Position numbers and translations under genes: made by a program. The notes under the pieces are model-generated. The model was not told the DNA's origin. It saw only the letters and a program-made list of their open reading frames with translations, and did no database searches. A stretch of 64,000 nt of DNA from Bondarzewia mesenterica (taxonomy: Eukaryota; Basidiomycota; Agaricomycetes; Russulales; Bondarzewiaceae), in NCBI GenBank assembly GCA_004802705.1, contig SGPL01000129.1:1-64000 (forward strand), given 5' to 3'. Of the stretch, positions 1-12,406 are shown piece after piece (position 1 is the stretch's first letter; every line of letters begins with the position of its first letter).

Positions 1-786
1 TCGGATCCCTCCATCAAACCGGCCACCCAAAAANNAAAAAAAAAAAAGAAACAGAAACGGAAACGGAATAAAAAACATCCAAATAAAAAAAGGAAAAAGT
101 GGCACGAGGATTGTTATAAAAGAATATTTAAAAAAGGAGGACAGGCACGGACACCACGAAAAAAACGGGTCAGGAGGAGAGAGGCTCGGGATGAATAAAC
201 AAAGCTCCACAAAATCCAACCAAAGAGTAATCCAGAGTTTCAACGCAACAACGTTCCGTCCGACCAAAAAAAACAAAAAGAGAGAGAGAGAACCACACCC
301 GCCCGGGACGGGCGAGCGAGGGCAAGTAAGGCGGTATATGTATGTGTAGGTGTATAAGGTGTACTAGGCGCGCGCGCAGCCACGGGACCACAGTGGATAC
401 AGAGCGAAAACAAATTGGAATAAAGGGGGGAGGAGGGATAAGGTGTCAGGAATAGTTAGATGGGGCACAGACAGAGAGCAGCGGCCAGGCATGCTTGCAC
501 GTATTAAAATATACGACGGCGAGAGGAGGACAAGGGGAGGACAGGCATGCAGGGGTATCTATCGATGCCGCCGAGCACCAAAAAAAACGCGCGCGAAAAA
601 TCCCAGAAAGAAAAGAAAACACAAACCCGAAAGAGAAACAACACGGCCACGAGTCTCGAATCGTCAACGTCTCTTCCAAAAGACGGACGATGGGCTATCG
701 ATCAAGATGACCACCCACCCGTCCGTCCACGGACCACGCGTTGATCATCGAACAGAAAATCCGATCCGAGATCCGATATCCGACAC
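1..786. other. No gene recognised; downstream flank of the RING gene
   Basis: The stretch holds purine-rich low-complexity DNA (poly-A runs with two N near base 36, GAGA runs near 280) and overlapping short open frames on both strands that share no recognisable motif. It lies just past the stop codon of the minus-strand RING gene, so part of it is probably that gene's 3' untranslated region. I see no gene in it. Confidence 0.5.
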
Positions 787-2361
787 TCAACTCCGCGTGC
801 CCGCTGCCGTGCGCGGACCCATCGGTCTGCCCGCCGCGGCCACGGTGCTCGCCTGCGTCGGGGTGTGCCGCGAAGACACGACGGGCTGCGGCGCGGCCTG
901 CGCGGGGTACCACAGTCGGTGGTCGGGCATGGAGGGATTGGAGAGCGTGCGTGTCTTGCGCGGCGTCGGAGTGGGTGTCGGAGTGGGGATCGTGCTGCGT
1001 GTGGGGACGGGCGAGGGGATGTGGGGTGTCGCTGAGCGGAGAGGGTGGTGTTGGGAAGAGAAGGGGACGTGAGGTGTCGCGGAGCGGAGCGGGGGGCGGG
1101 GGGCTGTGGAGGGTGCACGGGTGGGAGAGGCGACGGAAGTGCTGAGGGTGGTCGGTGCGACCGACGGACTGCGAGTCAGAGGGGTCGCGCGCGCGTGGGT
1201 GGAGGAGGTCGCGCCGGGCGCGACGGATGCGGAGCGCGTGTGCGCGTGGGTGGAGAAGGTGAGGCGGGTGAGTGAGGGAAGAAAGTGGGTGGACATGTTG
1301 GTCGGGGAGGAGACGCGCGTGCTCGGGGGCGAGAGGGACTGGGCGCGGGACATCGGTGTCGGGGTGGAAGGGCCTTGGTGGGAAGCGGTGGGGGTGGTCG
1401 ATTTGTAGCGCCCTCCCAGGTCAGCTGCGCGCTGAGGCGTCTGGGGTGCGTCTTGGACCTTTTGGGATTGTGCCTTCTGTGGGAAAGAATCAGCTTCGTT
1501 CGCATAAGTATTTTTAGGGCCGTACCTGTCTGTGATGAAGAAGAGAGACTATGTCAGGCTGATGAAAGAGACGAGGAGGACGACGAGGGACGCACTTGAG
1601 CAGCTCGACTTCGAGTTTACCCTTTTCGATCTCCAGCGCGTTGACCTTTTCCTTGAGCGTGTTCTCGGCGGCCTTGGCGGCCTTGGTCGCATCCTGAAAG
1701 GCGTGGTGGTTCGCGAGGATGGCATGGAGGAGGAGAGCGCTGAGGTAGAGCGAGGAGGACTTTTTCGGGCGCAGGGAGGACGGGGCGATGAGCACGCGGG
1801 AGGGACGGGAGGCAGAGGCAGCACTCACGGGGTCAGCGTTCCCGGCGTCCGAAGCGAGCCAGTCCTGGAGCTCCTTGTGGAGCGCGGTGACCTCGTCGAC
1901 GGAACATTTTTTCGCGGCGAGCTTGGCGACTTTGGATTCGAGGCGGCGGGCTTCGTCCTGGGGGAAGAGGGCGGTGGCAGAGGCTTTGAGGGCGAGGTCT
2001 GGGGGAAAGTCGTCCTCGATGATGAGGGGCGTGCGGGGGCTGAGGGGGCTGCGGCGGGGCGTGCTGGCGCCGCTGAGGAGATGGGTGGCAGAAAAGTCGA
2101 TGCGGATGAGACGTATGGATGGCTGGGTGAACTCTTCGCGGCAGAAGGGACAGACGGCGGGGAGGCGGGGAGAGTTTTTTTCGATGATGGTGGTGCAGCA
2201 GTCTCGGCAGAGGATGTGGCCTAAAGGGGGAGACTGTTTAATGGTGAGCCGAGTGGACAAGGGCAGGACGGCTGACCGCAGGGGATGGAATGAGGCATAT
2301 TTCGCGGGCCAAACTCGTTGGCGCAGACGTCGCAGAGAGAACAGGGCTCGAGGGTGAGCAT
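787..2361 (-). CDS. RING-HC finger protein with coiled coil and Ser/Thr/Pro-rich tail
   Basis: Probable E3 ubiquitin ligase of about 482 residues. The ATG at 2361 opens a short exon (2361-2277) with the first zinc ligands (CSLCDVCANEF, then IPC). A 56-base GT-AG intron (2276-2221) is removed and exon 2 resumes with GHILCRDCC and CPFCREEF, giving a complete C3HC4 RING within the first 60 residues; the spacing matches only after splicing. Residues around 200-235 form an alanine/lysine-rich coiled coil ending KLEVELLK. A second intron (1595-1526) leads to a last exon that is almost wholly Ser, Thr and Pro, with short repeats such as SATPHV/SATPHI, ending at the stop 789-787. An alternative splice with a 4-base exon gives the same frame. 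The RING is certain; the substrate is unknown. The disordered tail suggests a scaffold role, which is inference. Confidence 0.8.
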
Positions 2362-4791
2362 ATTCGGAGAGTGGTCTTGAGCAGATATCAGGGGAATATG
2401 CGGGTGGAGAGGGAGCGAGGAGGGGGGCTGAGCAAGAGACGACGGCGTCGCATAGAGGGGAAGGGAGAAAAAAAAAAAAAAGTTCGGGATCAGAGAGGGC
2501 GAGGGCCGTCAATAAATATGGTTTCCTAGGCTGACTCTTGCCTTACGTGTGGCTGAAGCCACACTTCTTCGCTTTGTCCCGGCTTCAGCTTTATCATGGT
2601 CCTTTCTCATGCCCCTCTGTGCTCCTCACTTTGCCGCCCACATTCCTCCACGGCCAGCCTCAGCTTTGTCGCGGTGCGAGTCAAACGCGTGTCGTGCGCT
2701 GGATTTCAGAATGTCTCTCAACATTTGCCTCCGCGAGGTTCCAGTCTGAGGTTAAGGTCAGAAACTCAAAAAATTCCGAGACATCAACAACGCCCTCGAT
2801 GCGGTCCCATCATTTGATTATTGTCCCGACGCTTGACTGACGCTGAAACGCCGTCCCATTTCACCTTGTGCTTCATCAGCTTTCGGTTTGTTTCGAATGC
2901 CCTTCGCGGTGCACAGCCGAGATACGTCGAGAGCCTTCTCCGGCGTTCGAATCGCAGTTTCGGAACAAACGCGAGACGCCATTGGATCGCGGAAGTCGAA
3001 TTCGAGAGCAAATAAAAACAATCGAAATAAAAGACGGGATGCCCTTTGCCCAGCTGCCGTCTCCCAATTCCACGGCGTGGTCACGGTGCGTTCTCTCCAG
3101 CTCGAAAAGCAAGGGCCGCTCCCGCTTGGGCGACCGAACACCGCCTGCCTGCGCCGTGTCACTTGAAGCTTTTTCTTTCACCTGCGATCAGACTGCTCCA
3201 GCGCATCGACGCTAGACGTGATGCATTGATGCTGCCGTCGTCGTTGGCATCAGGCATGCGCGTGAGTTATGTGCCAAGTGGCACCGCAGCATTCCTGTCT
3301 GTGAGATCATAGCAGCATTCTTCATCCCTACTGTCTATCCACACATTTCGTCCCATGCCGTCACCTCCACATGTCTCAGATCTCATCGCCCACCGCAGCG
3401 ACACCAATAGTAAGTGCATACGCGCGGCAGAATATGAGACACTCACGCGTCTCGCTCCACCTCGCCCATCCATGACCGGTGACCGGTGAACCGGTCACCC
3501 CCCACTCCACTCCACCCCCTGTCTTCGTTGATAACACATCCCGCGCGCAGACGAGACGATCCAAAAGAGTCGACGTCAACCGTGAACGTTTGCACAGCGA
3601 GGTCAGTCGAGAATTCAAGATCCATTCGAGGGAGAGAGAAACAAGGAACACACGCACACACACACGCATCTCCCCCCACACACGGCACCCAACATTCACG
3701 GATCTCAGGGTTCACCACATGCGTTACGTTCACCGGTCATCCGATCACCCCTTCCCCTCCCCGATTCGAGGTCTGCTCCATGTTTGATCTACGCGCGCGT
3801 TGCTGTCGTTGGGTGAGTGATCGGGATCGAATTCAGACCATTTGGCTGGGGTCCGAACGGGCAGACGCGAGCGCTCCCATCTCGCCCTTCCCCGTCTTTC
3901 TTTGTTTCTAGTGATCGGTGTGGACTCCGCTCGAACCCCCCGCACCTCCTCTCCTCCTCCGTCCCTCCCTTCCAACGCTCCTTCGCCGACCTGCATCGAC
4001 AAACTCGCAGGGTCCTGGCCTTACTCTCTTAATCCGCGTCAAGCAAACGAGGGTTGCGGTTGTGTTGGTTCGGCGCGGCGCGGCGCACGCATCTGCCACA
4101 CTCGTGACAACTCATGAATTCAGATCTTGAATTTTGATTTTTTCTGAATCTTTGCTGTGAGCGTGGGTGATCTGATCACTGCGTTGCCCGAGTATGTTGG
4201 ATGGACGGACGGACGCTGGGGTGGTTCGTGGACGGCTAGGAGGCATCGCACAGCGCGCAACGACAGACCGATGGACCGACGTGCCTCGAGTCCTCGGCCG
4301 TCCATCCCTTCATTTCATTTCATTTCACGTCTTCCTTCATCGAAGCACACGCATACGTATACTGCATACGATTCTCGAATATCGAATGACGGTGTCCGCG
4401 CGCCTTCCCCTTCCCCGCACCGAACATGAACCGTACGTACACTATCACCGTACGTATGTAAAAGTAATTTAGAAGGCCAGACGTTTTTTACGTGGCTCCC
4501 GACCTTCATACATATAAATATTATTAATGACGCGAACTCGGGCTTCTCTCTACTTCTCTCCGCGTCATGCGTTCCTAGGCCCTCCGTCATCCAATCGGCC
4601 CTCGACGTCGTTCATCCAGTTATATGAATCGGACTCGTAGTCCGATCCATATACAGTACATGCATTCGTACACGCACGCACGCTTGATCGAGCTGTCGAT
4701 CTATGATATGATAATGTACGCATATGCGATTTGAAGACAAACGGATCGCCGGGGTGGTATATTATTATATTCACTGGTCACACGCAGTTGA
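2362..4791. other. Gene-free interval with short CA-rich and cgta-rich runs
   Basis: About 2.4 kb between the RING gene start and the Nup85-like fragment. It holds an imperfect CA repeat near 3650-3680, CTC/TCC-rich runs near 3940-3970 and alternating cgta runs near 4430-4460. All open frames are short and have no motif I recognise. It may contain the promoter of the RING gene (adjacent to 2361), but I cannot point to a TATA or other element. Confidence 0.4.
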
Positions 4792-5906
4792 GGATGGAGT
4801 CGGCGATCGAGCTCGAGATCAATGAAAACACCCCAGGCGGCGCATATCTCCTTCCAGTCAGCACCCAGGTCATTACATACATTTTGGAGAATCTCTGGGC
4901 GACCTTCAAGAATACCGACAATCTCGCTGAATCAATCCCACCAATTATCAAACCCATCCTGTCTAGCATCTTCAGGTACACGGTCAAGCTCGAGTCGCAG
5001 AGACTGAACTTTATCCTTCCAGCGGCGAGAGGCAACGACGAAATCGCGCTCCGAATTGAAATGAATAATACGAGGATGAGCCTGTGCGGAGAATGNTTCT
5101 GCGCTGTAAGTTGAAAATTGTCATCTCTTTGAATTTCTACGTATTCTTATTTGACCCTCAGATAGCAGCTCAATCGTTCCTTAGAGAGAGAAATTACGGT
5201 CTGGCCATCTCGTATATGACATCTGCGGAAGATTGGACCGGACTTGGTCGCGTTGTGGACCGTGTTCTAGCGGAATATATCTCGCACGGTCAGTTTAGAA
5301 GTTGATATTACAATGCTGCATGCTTATTTTCAATCAGGACCTGAGATATTCGTTCGTTCAGTTGCAACTGTTGCCCCATCACTGAAAGATCTGCGCTCTC
5401 AGCCTGCAGCTAATGGAGTCTTCGTTCATCGTCTGACTTTCGCCGTGCGATACGCTGAATTTCACCAGCGGCGATTGAATGGCGACTTACAAGAGGCAGC
5501 TTTGGACCTTGTGTCTATGTTTCAAGAGGAGATTGCCCCAAAATCATGGTGGGGAGTATTACTCGTTGACGCAATGGACCTCCTTAAACCTGGTAAGTGA
5601 GATACCGTCGTCAGGTTCACAGGCACTGAAGAATCGATGCTACCGAAGATGGAACGATGTTGTTTTCATCTTCCGGGACTGTTGAGCTGCTCAAAACGTC
5701 TGGAAGAACTTCACATCAGAGTAGCTCAAGGCTCTGGTGAGGACTATCTTTCCGCACTGATTAAATCGATGAAAAGCGAGAGCGAAAAAGAGGCCTTGCA
5801 ACGCCTCAAGATGGCGCGTTTGAAACTGGCCAAATACTACGCGCGTTGCACGATGTTAGGGGGGCGTGAGATGATCCCAACACGACACGATATAATTGTA
5901 GCATAG
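4792..5906 (+). pseudogene. C-terminal part of a Nup85/Nup75-type nucleoporin, frame-broken
   Basis: The family is a scaffold subunit of the Y-complex (Nup84 complex) of the nuclear pore. Exons at 5162-5288, 5338-5592 and 5649-5906 encode the conserved C-terminal helical region, including YMTSAEDWTGLGRVVDRVL, FAVRYAEFHQRRLNGDLQEA and QGSGEDYLSALIKS. Introns are 49-56 bases with good GT-AG ends. In the last exon the homologous frame reads VELLK, then RLEELHIRVAQ one base over: the A-run 5693-5696 is one base too long. The 5' exon (4792-5105) is open but looks unlike Nup85 except for its last codons, and an N lies at 5096. Whole proteins of this family are about 600-800 residues, and no N-terminal two thirds is visible upstream. 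Either a truncated duplicate decaying in place, or a gene with an assembly error plus an unrecognised N-terminus. The name is secure; functionality is doubtful. Confidence 0.72.
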
Positions 5907-7127
5907 TATCAGTGTCACGTATCGGAATACTGTGCAGTTGCGAGTTTTTCATCGGTTGTTGAATGATCTTGACGCCACAAAAAATTGACATCCGCTCGCG
6001 GCGATCGAAAAGCGGGAACGCGGGTGGCTGCGACGCTGGAACACAATGCTTGTAACCGCGACTGCATGTCTTTAGACATCTGGGCTGTCCGCCATTTTGA
6101 TCATCGATGCTTCAACAAATGTGTCGAGCGGAATGTAAAAAAAAATTGCTTCACCTTCCGGTGAGCCACTGATTATCTCCGATGGAATTGACATGCAGTG
6201 TTTTCGTTCCTATGTGTGACCAGGGTCGTACTGCATGGTTTACCGTAGTGATATCCGACTATAATCACTATCAGTCTGCTACGGAGACCAGGTTTACCGT
6301 TTTCCAGCGTCAGTGGACACTTCTGCGGGTGACTGTCTGCGATTGCGTCTTACGGCGTATAGCGATGTCTGGGTATGTGAAAATCAGGATGAGCCGCTCA
6401 TTCCGAGCCTCCGCTTGCCACCGCCGCTCCTCTAGTTCCCTCCGCGCTACGCGTCGTCCTTGTGTCCTCGGCGTCTGTATTATCCCGCGACTTGCATTCT
6501 GTATGATACTTGGAATCTTGAACCGTACTCCGTGCAAATGCGCCCTTCTCCCCCCGAGGCATAGGGTGCGCACTGCTCCCATTATCTTGCAACAATTCGA
6601 GAGGCCGATCCTCCTGATCTGGTGGGACGAGATGGATACGAGCGTCTCCATCATAAGGTCACTATCCGCGGGTTTGAACCTTGAAGTTTCTTGATCTATG
6701 TGCGTGGCTCACCGAGGAACAGTCTCGGGGTCTTGTCCACTTGCTGCGATGATCTCTCGAGACACTCTTACGCTATCGGCGCCTCTCCCCCTTGCTAGGG
6801 GAAAACATCAGATACCGATTGGGATAACGGAACGCGTTGGCGTCGAAGATTACAGGCTAGAAACTCAAACTTGTATCCATGAGGTTGTGCGCTGGTCCTT
6901 GATTCGCTCTGGTGACGGGCGGGCGGGCTCTCCGGCAGATGCGCATAGGTTTTGATGATCATACCGCAAACTGGTACGCACTGGGACGGAGTGGAGAGGC
7001 AAGTTGAACGGAAGGTATAAATGTCTTTCACATCTCCCATGTCTTCACCATCGTCCTGGTATCAGGTTTCTCGAGCATCCTCACCTCCCCAAGCACCCTC
7101 TCGATTTCACACCAGCCTTTCTTAAAA
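5907..7127. other. No confident gene; scattered open frames
   Basis: A plus-strand open frame at 6182-6694 (170 residues) is the longest here. Its composition (many Arg, Cys, Ser) is unlike a normal domain, and neighbouring frames hold short protein-like pieces rich in Pro and Leu, for example PATCILYDTWNLEPYS near 6485-6530. This pattern suits a decayed gene more than a working one. No domain can be named. Confidence 0.3.
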
Positions 7128-7395
7128 ATGTGCTTGCAAGTCTACGACATCGACCAATGCCAAAGATGCGGAACTAAGTTCAGTGTCGGCCAGCGTCTTG
7201 TATGTCTTCATCGGCTTGTCATTCAGCATGTCACTTACGCGGCACTATTTACAGACTCGATGTGAGGACCCTAAATGTCGCACGGGCAACAGGCACTTGC
7301 CACATAACAACTGTTTTTCCAGTTGCCTTCAAGAGTCAGTCATTAATTTTGTCAATGCATATCGAGATTTTGTCTCTCAGACATTATTTTCATAG
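7128..7395 (+). CDS. Small Cys/His-rich protein, two exons
   Basis: A 70-residue protein. Exon 1 (7128-7199) starts MCLQVYDIDQCQRCGTKFSV. A 55-base intron (7200-7254, GTATGT to ACAG) is followed by exon 2 (7255-7395), which reads TRCEDPKCRTGNRHLPHN and then NCFSSC. The joint is in phase 0 and only the spliced form gives the full Cys/His series: CxxC, CxxxxC, RHxxxHxC and SSC. Short Agaricomycete proteins that begin MC-x-x-VYD-x-D and carry a CxxC followed by Cys/His are familiar to me as uncharacterised, probably zinc-binding. It has no signal peptide and stands alone. No function is proposed. Confidence 0.66.
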
Positions 7396-9594
7396 GCCGC
7401 GTGTTCGATACGACACGCGCCCTATTCCAGGTTGTACCGCTTGCAGACGTTAATCGTCTTTACGTCCAGCCATCACCGCGTCGCTCACCAACAAACTGTA
7501 TCTCCTTCGCTGCTGCCTTACCTTATCTTGACTGCCTACTACCTCACTACGCAGGTTGTTGTCCTACATTGTACTGACCGCTTTCTTGTATCCTGCCTTG
7601 TGAGATAGCTTGTAGCACCCACATTTTGACTGTATCGACACTGTGCATGTACAGTACCTACATCTTGATATTTGTTGTCCGCGATACTTACATTTTATAA
7701 TAGTAGACAGGGTTATCGTTTCGACGGTGCCTGGACAGGCCATAAGAATTTTGAGCGCAGAATAGGTGCTCGATAGGATGAGAGCCTTGCCCATAATTAC
7801 TTGACCGGTGGTCACTGCAAGATTGCAAAATATGAGTGGGATTCTGCCCCACTCTTCCCTTCGAAACGCACGGAAATACTCGTTTGGAAGGCTGGTCTAC
7901 GCGAATGGGCTCTCGAGCATGCTCGCGCACGCCCTTGACTTCGATGAATTAAATAAAGTTGGATCAACATAGGAATTGCATTGACTGCTCGACGATCGTC
8001 CAGACTTTGTGGAAACGAGCCTCAAAGGCTGCTTAAAGGAATAGAAAACCCAAATAACTCCAATCATGGCTCAGAGTCTCACCAGGATGATAATTCCGGA
8101 GGCACCCTCAAATTATGTTATTTAGATATTGATTTAAAAGTCTGATTTTCAATTCGATCATGAGTGGCAACGGCGACCGCAACAGCACCAGGATCAAGTC
8201 CAAGCGGCATAATGCCTATAAGCATAGTCATAGAAGCAAGATGGGTGGATGCCTCGTTCCAAGGACCAGGGAAGCAGACTCGTGAGCGCCGAAGACAGAA
8301 GAGCGCTCACACGATGAGCGCCCACAGCCAGGTTGTCGTCTAGTCATCTCAAGGAAGCGAATACGTACTTTCGAGATGTTAAAACAGCCAAGAGAAGTAT
8401 TCCAACATGAAAACCGGCCAAGCCGGCGTGATTGATTCGACACCATGATGTTTCTGGGTGCGGACGTTGTCATACAAGTAGAGCAGCTGGAGGGCGCAGC
8501 GTGGGGGGTCGGGGTCATAGTATTGTTTTTGAGGATGCTCCAAAGAAGTCCAAATAGCAGAGTGGCTCGAAGTCAACATAATGCAGCGCTGGCGATATCG
8601 AGTTTCTGAGACCCGATCGAAATATACCTGACGATGGCTCATTTACGGTCATAACTCTTCCCCTCCCGTCGAAGATATCCAACAGAGGCGGGTGGCCACC
8701 ATAACGACCTGAAGTCTCGGACATCACGGCTGATTGTAGATAGGCTACGGCACAAACAAGTAATCGAGAGGGTCGAGTTAGTTTCATCATGGATGGCACA
8801 GCGCGTATATAGCGCTCGGTTAATTTGAGCGAGTCAAGCTGAGAGATATCTCCGGTTAAGCCTGAAGATCCTGCTAAGCGCTGGCCTACCTTATGAGATT
8901 CTAGAAAGCCGAAACGTCGCTTTCTCAGTAAGCAGAAGATAGTCAACCGTATACGTATACCTAAGTTGTGCCACTAACCACCTAGGTACCTCAGAGTCAG
9001 ACGGTTCCGTATAAGCGAAATGCTTTCTATGTGACCCAAGGCTGCCTAAGGTCGCAGACCATGCGAATCTTTAATACTTGATGATGTATGGGGAGCTGCA
9101 TGCGACAAAACAATCTAGACTCACTGTCTGATTATCTGCTGATCTGAGGCCTATAACAAAGCTGTGAAATGTCCAGAATCAGGCCTGTGAGCATTCAAAT
9201 AAATTCCGCACATCATCGGTGTAGCCAACGCGGTTGCCGAGCAGTAGGAGCCCTCACAAACATTTGGGGACACAATTGGCTACGCCGATAATGTCTGAAC
9301 AAACGAGTACAATCCAAAGCAGAGGTTAGCTCACAATCATTATCGAAACATTTTTAATTGCCTCACGGACAAGAGATGGAAGCATACTAACATTGCAGCA
9401 TGTAACGGTGGGTTATTGGGTGGTTCAAGTCAAACCAAGACCCGAACGGGAACCACTCGTTAGCACTGAATATGATTACATAATCAATTACTTTCCAGGC
9501 TTACGCGACTCGGCAAAGCAGTCGGTCAGACAACCGTAACAGCGAGCCGCGGCGGCGACGACGACGACGACCATAAGGTCTCGAGGACTTATCG
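7396..9594. other. No confident gene; possible minus-strand remnant at 8228-8946
   Basis: The minus strand has an open frame at 8515-8946 with a signal-peptide-like piece starting near 8789 (MMKLTRPSRLLVCAVAYLQS) and further hydrophobic segments in neighbouring frames down to 8228. Possible short introns exist, but I cannot join them to a convincing protein. Just before 9595 there is a short CGG/GAC repeat, probably in the 5' leader of the RhoGAP gene. The rest shows nothing. Confidence 0.3.
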
Positions 9595-12406
9595 ATGAAT
9601 GTGACGATGCCTGAAGGCGGATATCCGCAGCCTGCCAACGACAACTCTGATTACCCAGAGCTGAGCTCTCCCGCGACCAGCTACAGTTCCCATCCTTTCC
9701 ATGCTGGTTACCCTCATTCACAGATTCCGCCCTCCGCCAGCAATTCCTCTGCATCCAATCCACCCACGATGACTTCTATGACATCTATATCGTCTTCTTC
9801 GCCTCCGCGGGCGAGCACAGACACAGAGGCGGCTGGCCGAGCGTCTACTTCGAGATGGCGGGATAGTCTGCCTGCTGCCGTGGACAGAAAGCAATCCATC
9901 GCGAGCGAACCTCTGAATATTGTCGAACCCAGCTTTGACGAAACTGTTCTCTTGGCATTGTGCGAGTTAGACGTGAGTTTGAGGTGTCCATGTCTTTGTT
10001 AATGCAGAACAACTTAAGTGCTGTGTGGCAGTGTGGAGTTCCGCTGTTGCTTGATCGAATAAAGCAGAGTATGGTTTCTTGTAGGGTGCGCGCCGTTGTC
10101 CCTCTTTCGTCTGGCTGACCATGAACATGACTGGAATCTCAGGAGGCGTCGGTGTTTTTCAAGAAGAGGGCTGTATTGGAGGAAGAATACGGGAGGGGCA
10201 TGCAGAAACTTTCCAAGACGACTTCAGAAGTGTATTCCTTGAACGACGGGAAAGCTGGGTAAGCTTTTTCTCTTTCTTGCGCGTTTCTGATCATATCTGG
10301 ACATGAGAGTGGTACAGTACTTTCGTCAACTCTTGGCAGTCCATGATGAAGATTCATGAGATCATGGCCGAGAACAGAATACGTTTCGCTCAGCGTTTGA
10401 ATGAGATGAGTGAGGAGTTAGCTAACCTCGCAAAAGAAGTCGACAAGAATCGCAAGCAGGTACGTAATTGTTCTCTATTCGCCCATAACTTCGACTTCGA
10501 CCTTGTTCCATTCTTCCGTTCAGACAAAGGAACTTGCGACTCGGTACGAACGAAGCCTCCAAGAATCGGAGATGGCCACAGAAAAGAGCAAGAGCCGATT
10601 TGACATCAGTGTTGAAGAGCTCGAGCGAATCTTGGTTCAAAAGGAAGGCGAATCGTTTAAAGATGCAGGTATGCAAGGCAGGTCCCCTGGAGGGAAAAGG
10701 GCTATCGGAAAGGCCGTAGCCAAAGGTGGTCTATTGCTCAAGGGCAAGAATCCTGGAAATGTGCGTACTTTTTAAAACCATGCAGTAATTCATCCATTCC
10801 GATACGTCAATCTTTATAGATTCAAAGGCAGGAAGATGACATCCGCGCTAGGGTATCGTCGGCTTCCGACGCGTATCGAAAATCTGTCCACGAGACCCAA
10901 GGTTTACGACAAGAGTATTTCAATTTTCAGTTGCCACGGATTCTACGGGTTCAGTGTTTCACGGAATTGCCCAGGACTCCGATCGTTTGCTTATCTTCCA
11001 CATCTTTCGTAGGCTCTCAAAGAATGTGCGGACGAAATTGACCTTGGGACACAATATCATCTCACTCGATATGCCTTTTTATTCGAGAGCATCATGCTCA
11101 GCGATGGTTCAACATTGGCACCGGCAGGAATTGAAGATGGTGATCTTTTTTCTGCGTTCCCCGTTACAATGCATTGTCGTTGACTTCAGTCTTTAGGTCC
11201 AGGACTCAAAGCCACCATCGAAGCGATCGACAATAGAGCAGACTTCAAAGTGTATATGCAGAATTACGCCTACGCTCATGGTGGTGTGCAACGCGGGCCA
11301 AGGCGCACAGGTCCAGAGCATGAAGGCTTCGTAAGCATGATGGTCGTCCCAAACCCCGCCTCCGATCTTGATCACTGTCTCGTTTTAGCTCCCTCCTCTG
11401 CCCCCACATGTAGATCGCACTCAACTGCTCTCACACGCTCCAAACGCGCTGAATGGCGTTCCCTCCGCACCGCCGGACAAGGGCCGACCGACATTTGGCG
11501 TCGACCTGACGGAGCAGATGTCTCGAGACAACGTCGAAGTTCCGCCGATCATGGTCAAGTGTTGTGAGGCCATCGAGAAGTACGGGCTATACTCGCAAGG
11601 GATCTACCGCATCAGCGGCACCATGAGCAAGATTGCGAAGTTGAAGGAACGCCTGGACAAGGGTGAGTGCGCTTTGTCCGGAGTTCCCTGTGCTGCTGCC
11701 GTTTGAGTCTGCATTGATGTACCTGGCCGTTGACTGATGCGGGTTGTGTGTCTATCTTGCAGACTTGGATGCGGTCAACCTTGATGCGGAGGAGTGGTCG
11801 TCTGATATCAATAATGTCACAAGCGTATTGAAACTGTGGTTAAGGGAGCTGCCTGACCCGCTTTTGACCACGGCTATGCATCAAAAATTACTCAACGCCG
11901 CAAGTGAGTTTATTTTTCCCGTCTGTTGTGATTATCATACTGATGAGTTGAACTAACCTACCGGTATCGGCGCCTGTGCTTAGATATCGAAAACGACCGC
12001 CTACGTCATATTCGCCTGCACGAGCGCGTCAACGAGCTTCCTGACGCCAATTATGCCACGCTCAAGTATTTCTTGGGACATTTGCAACGGTCTGTGCCAA
12101 TCATTCGCTTCGTGGGAATGCAAAACTGACAGTCTGGCCGATGTGCAGGATATCGCAATTCGAGGCGCAGAATTCGATGTCCATTTCCAATATCTCAATC
12201 GTGTTCGGGCCCACGCTCTTCAGCCAAGGTGTAGGTAACGGTCCCAATAGCGGCCCGCCAGTCATGGTCGATGCTGCTTTGCAGAACAAGGTAAGTATGA
12301 TCGACTTGCTCCGTTTGCAATCAACTTCTCACGACCGTCAAAGGCTGTCGAGACTATCCTAGAACATTATACCGATATCTTCATTGACGAGGGCGAAGCC
12401 TCATGA
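9595..12406 (+). CDS. F-BAR and RhoGAP domain protein (Rgd1-type)
   Basis: Predicted Rho GTPase-activating protein that binds membranes through an F-BAR domain, about 675 residues in roughly 13 exons. Exon 1 (9595-9972) encodes a Ser/Pro-rich leader ending ETVLLALCELD. The F-BAR follows over about residues 115-400, with CGVPLLLDRIKQSM, ASVFFKKRAVLEEEYGRGMQ and long charged coiled coils. After a Pro-rich linker comes the RhoGAP domain: VPPIMVKCCEAIEKYGLYSQ, the arginine-finger loop GIYRISGT, WLRELPDPLL, NYATLKYFLGHL and NISIVFGPTLF. Yeast Rgd1 has the same order of domains and acts on Rho3/Rho4; the exact target here is inference. All introns are short with good GT-AG ends, the frame is kept throughout, and the stop is at 12404-12406. 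The start is the first ATG after an in-frame leader rich in CGN repeats. Confidence 0.88.

Noticed and set aside
443..1353. Plus-strand open frames opposite the RING gene tail
   Set aside because: They are the complement of the Ser/Thr/Pro-rich coding strand, whose composition keeps other frames open; the minus frame joins the RING exons in phase.
1740..1828. An intron in the RING gene at GTGAGT...CTCAG
   Set aside because: The 89-base removal breaks the frame of the downstream coiled coil, whereas reading through keeps it.
1532..2357. Plus-strand genes over the RING gene (230 and 189 codons)
   Set aside because: Shadows of the minus-strand coding sequence without motifs.
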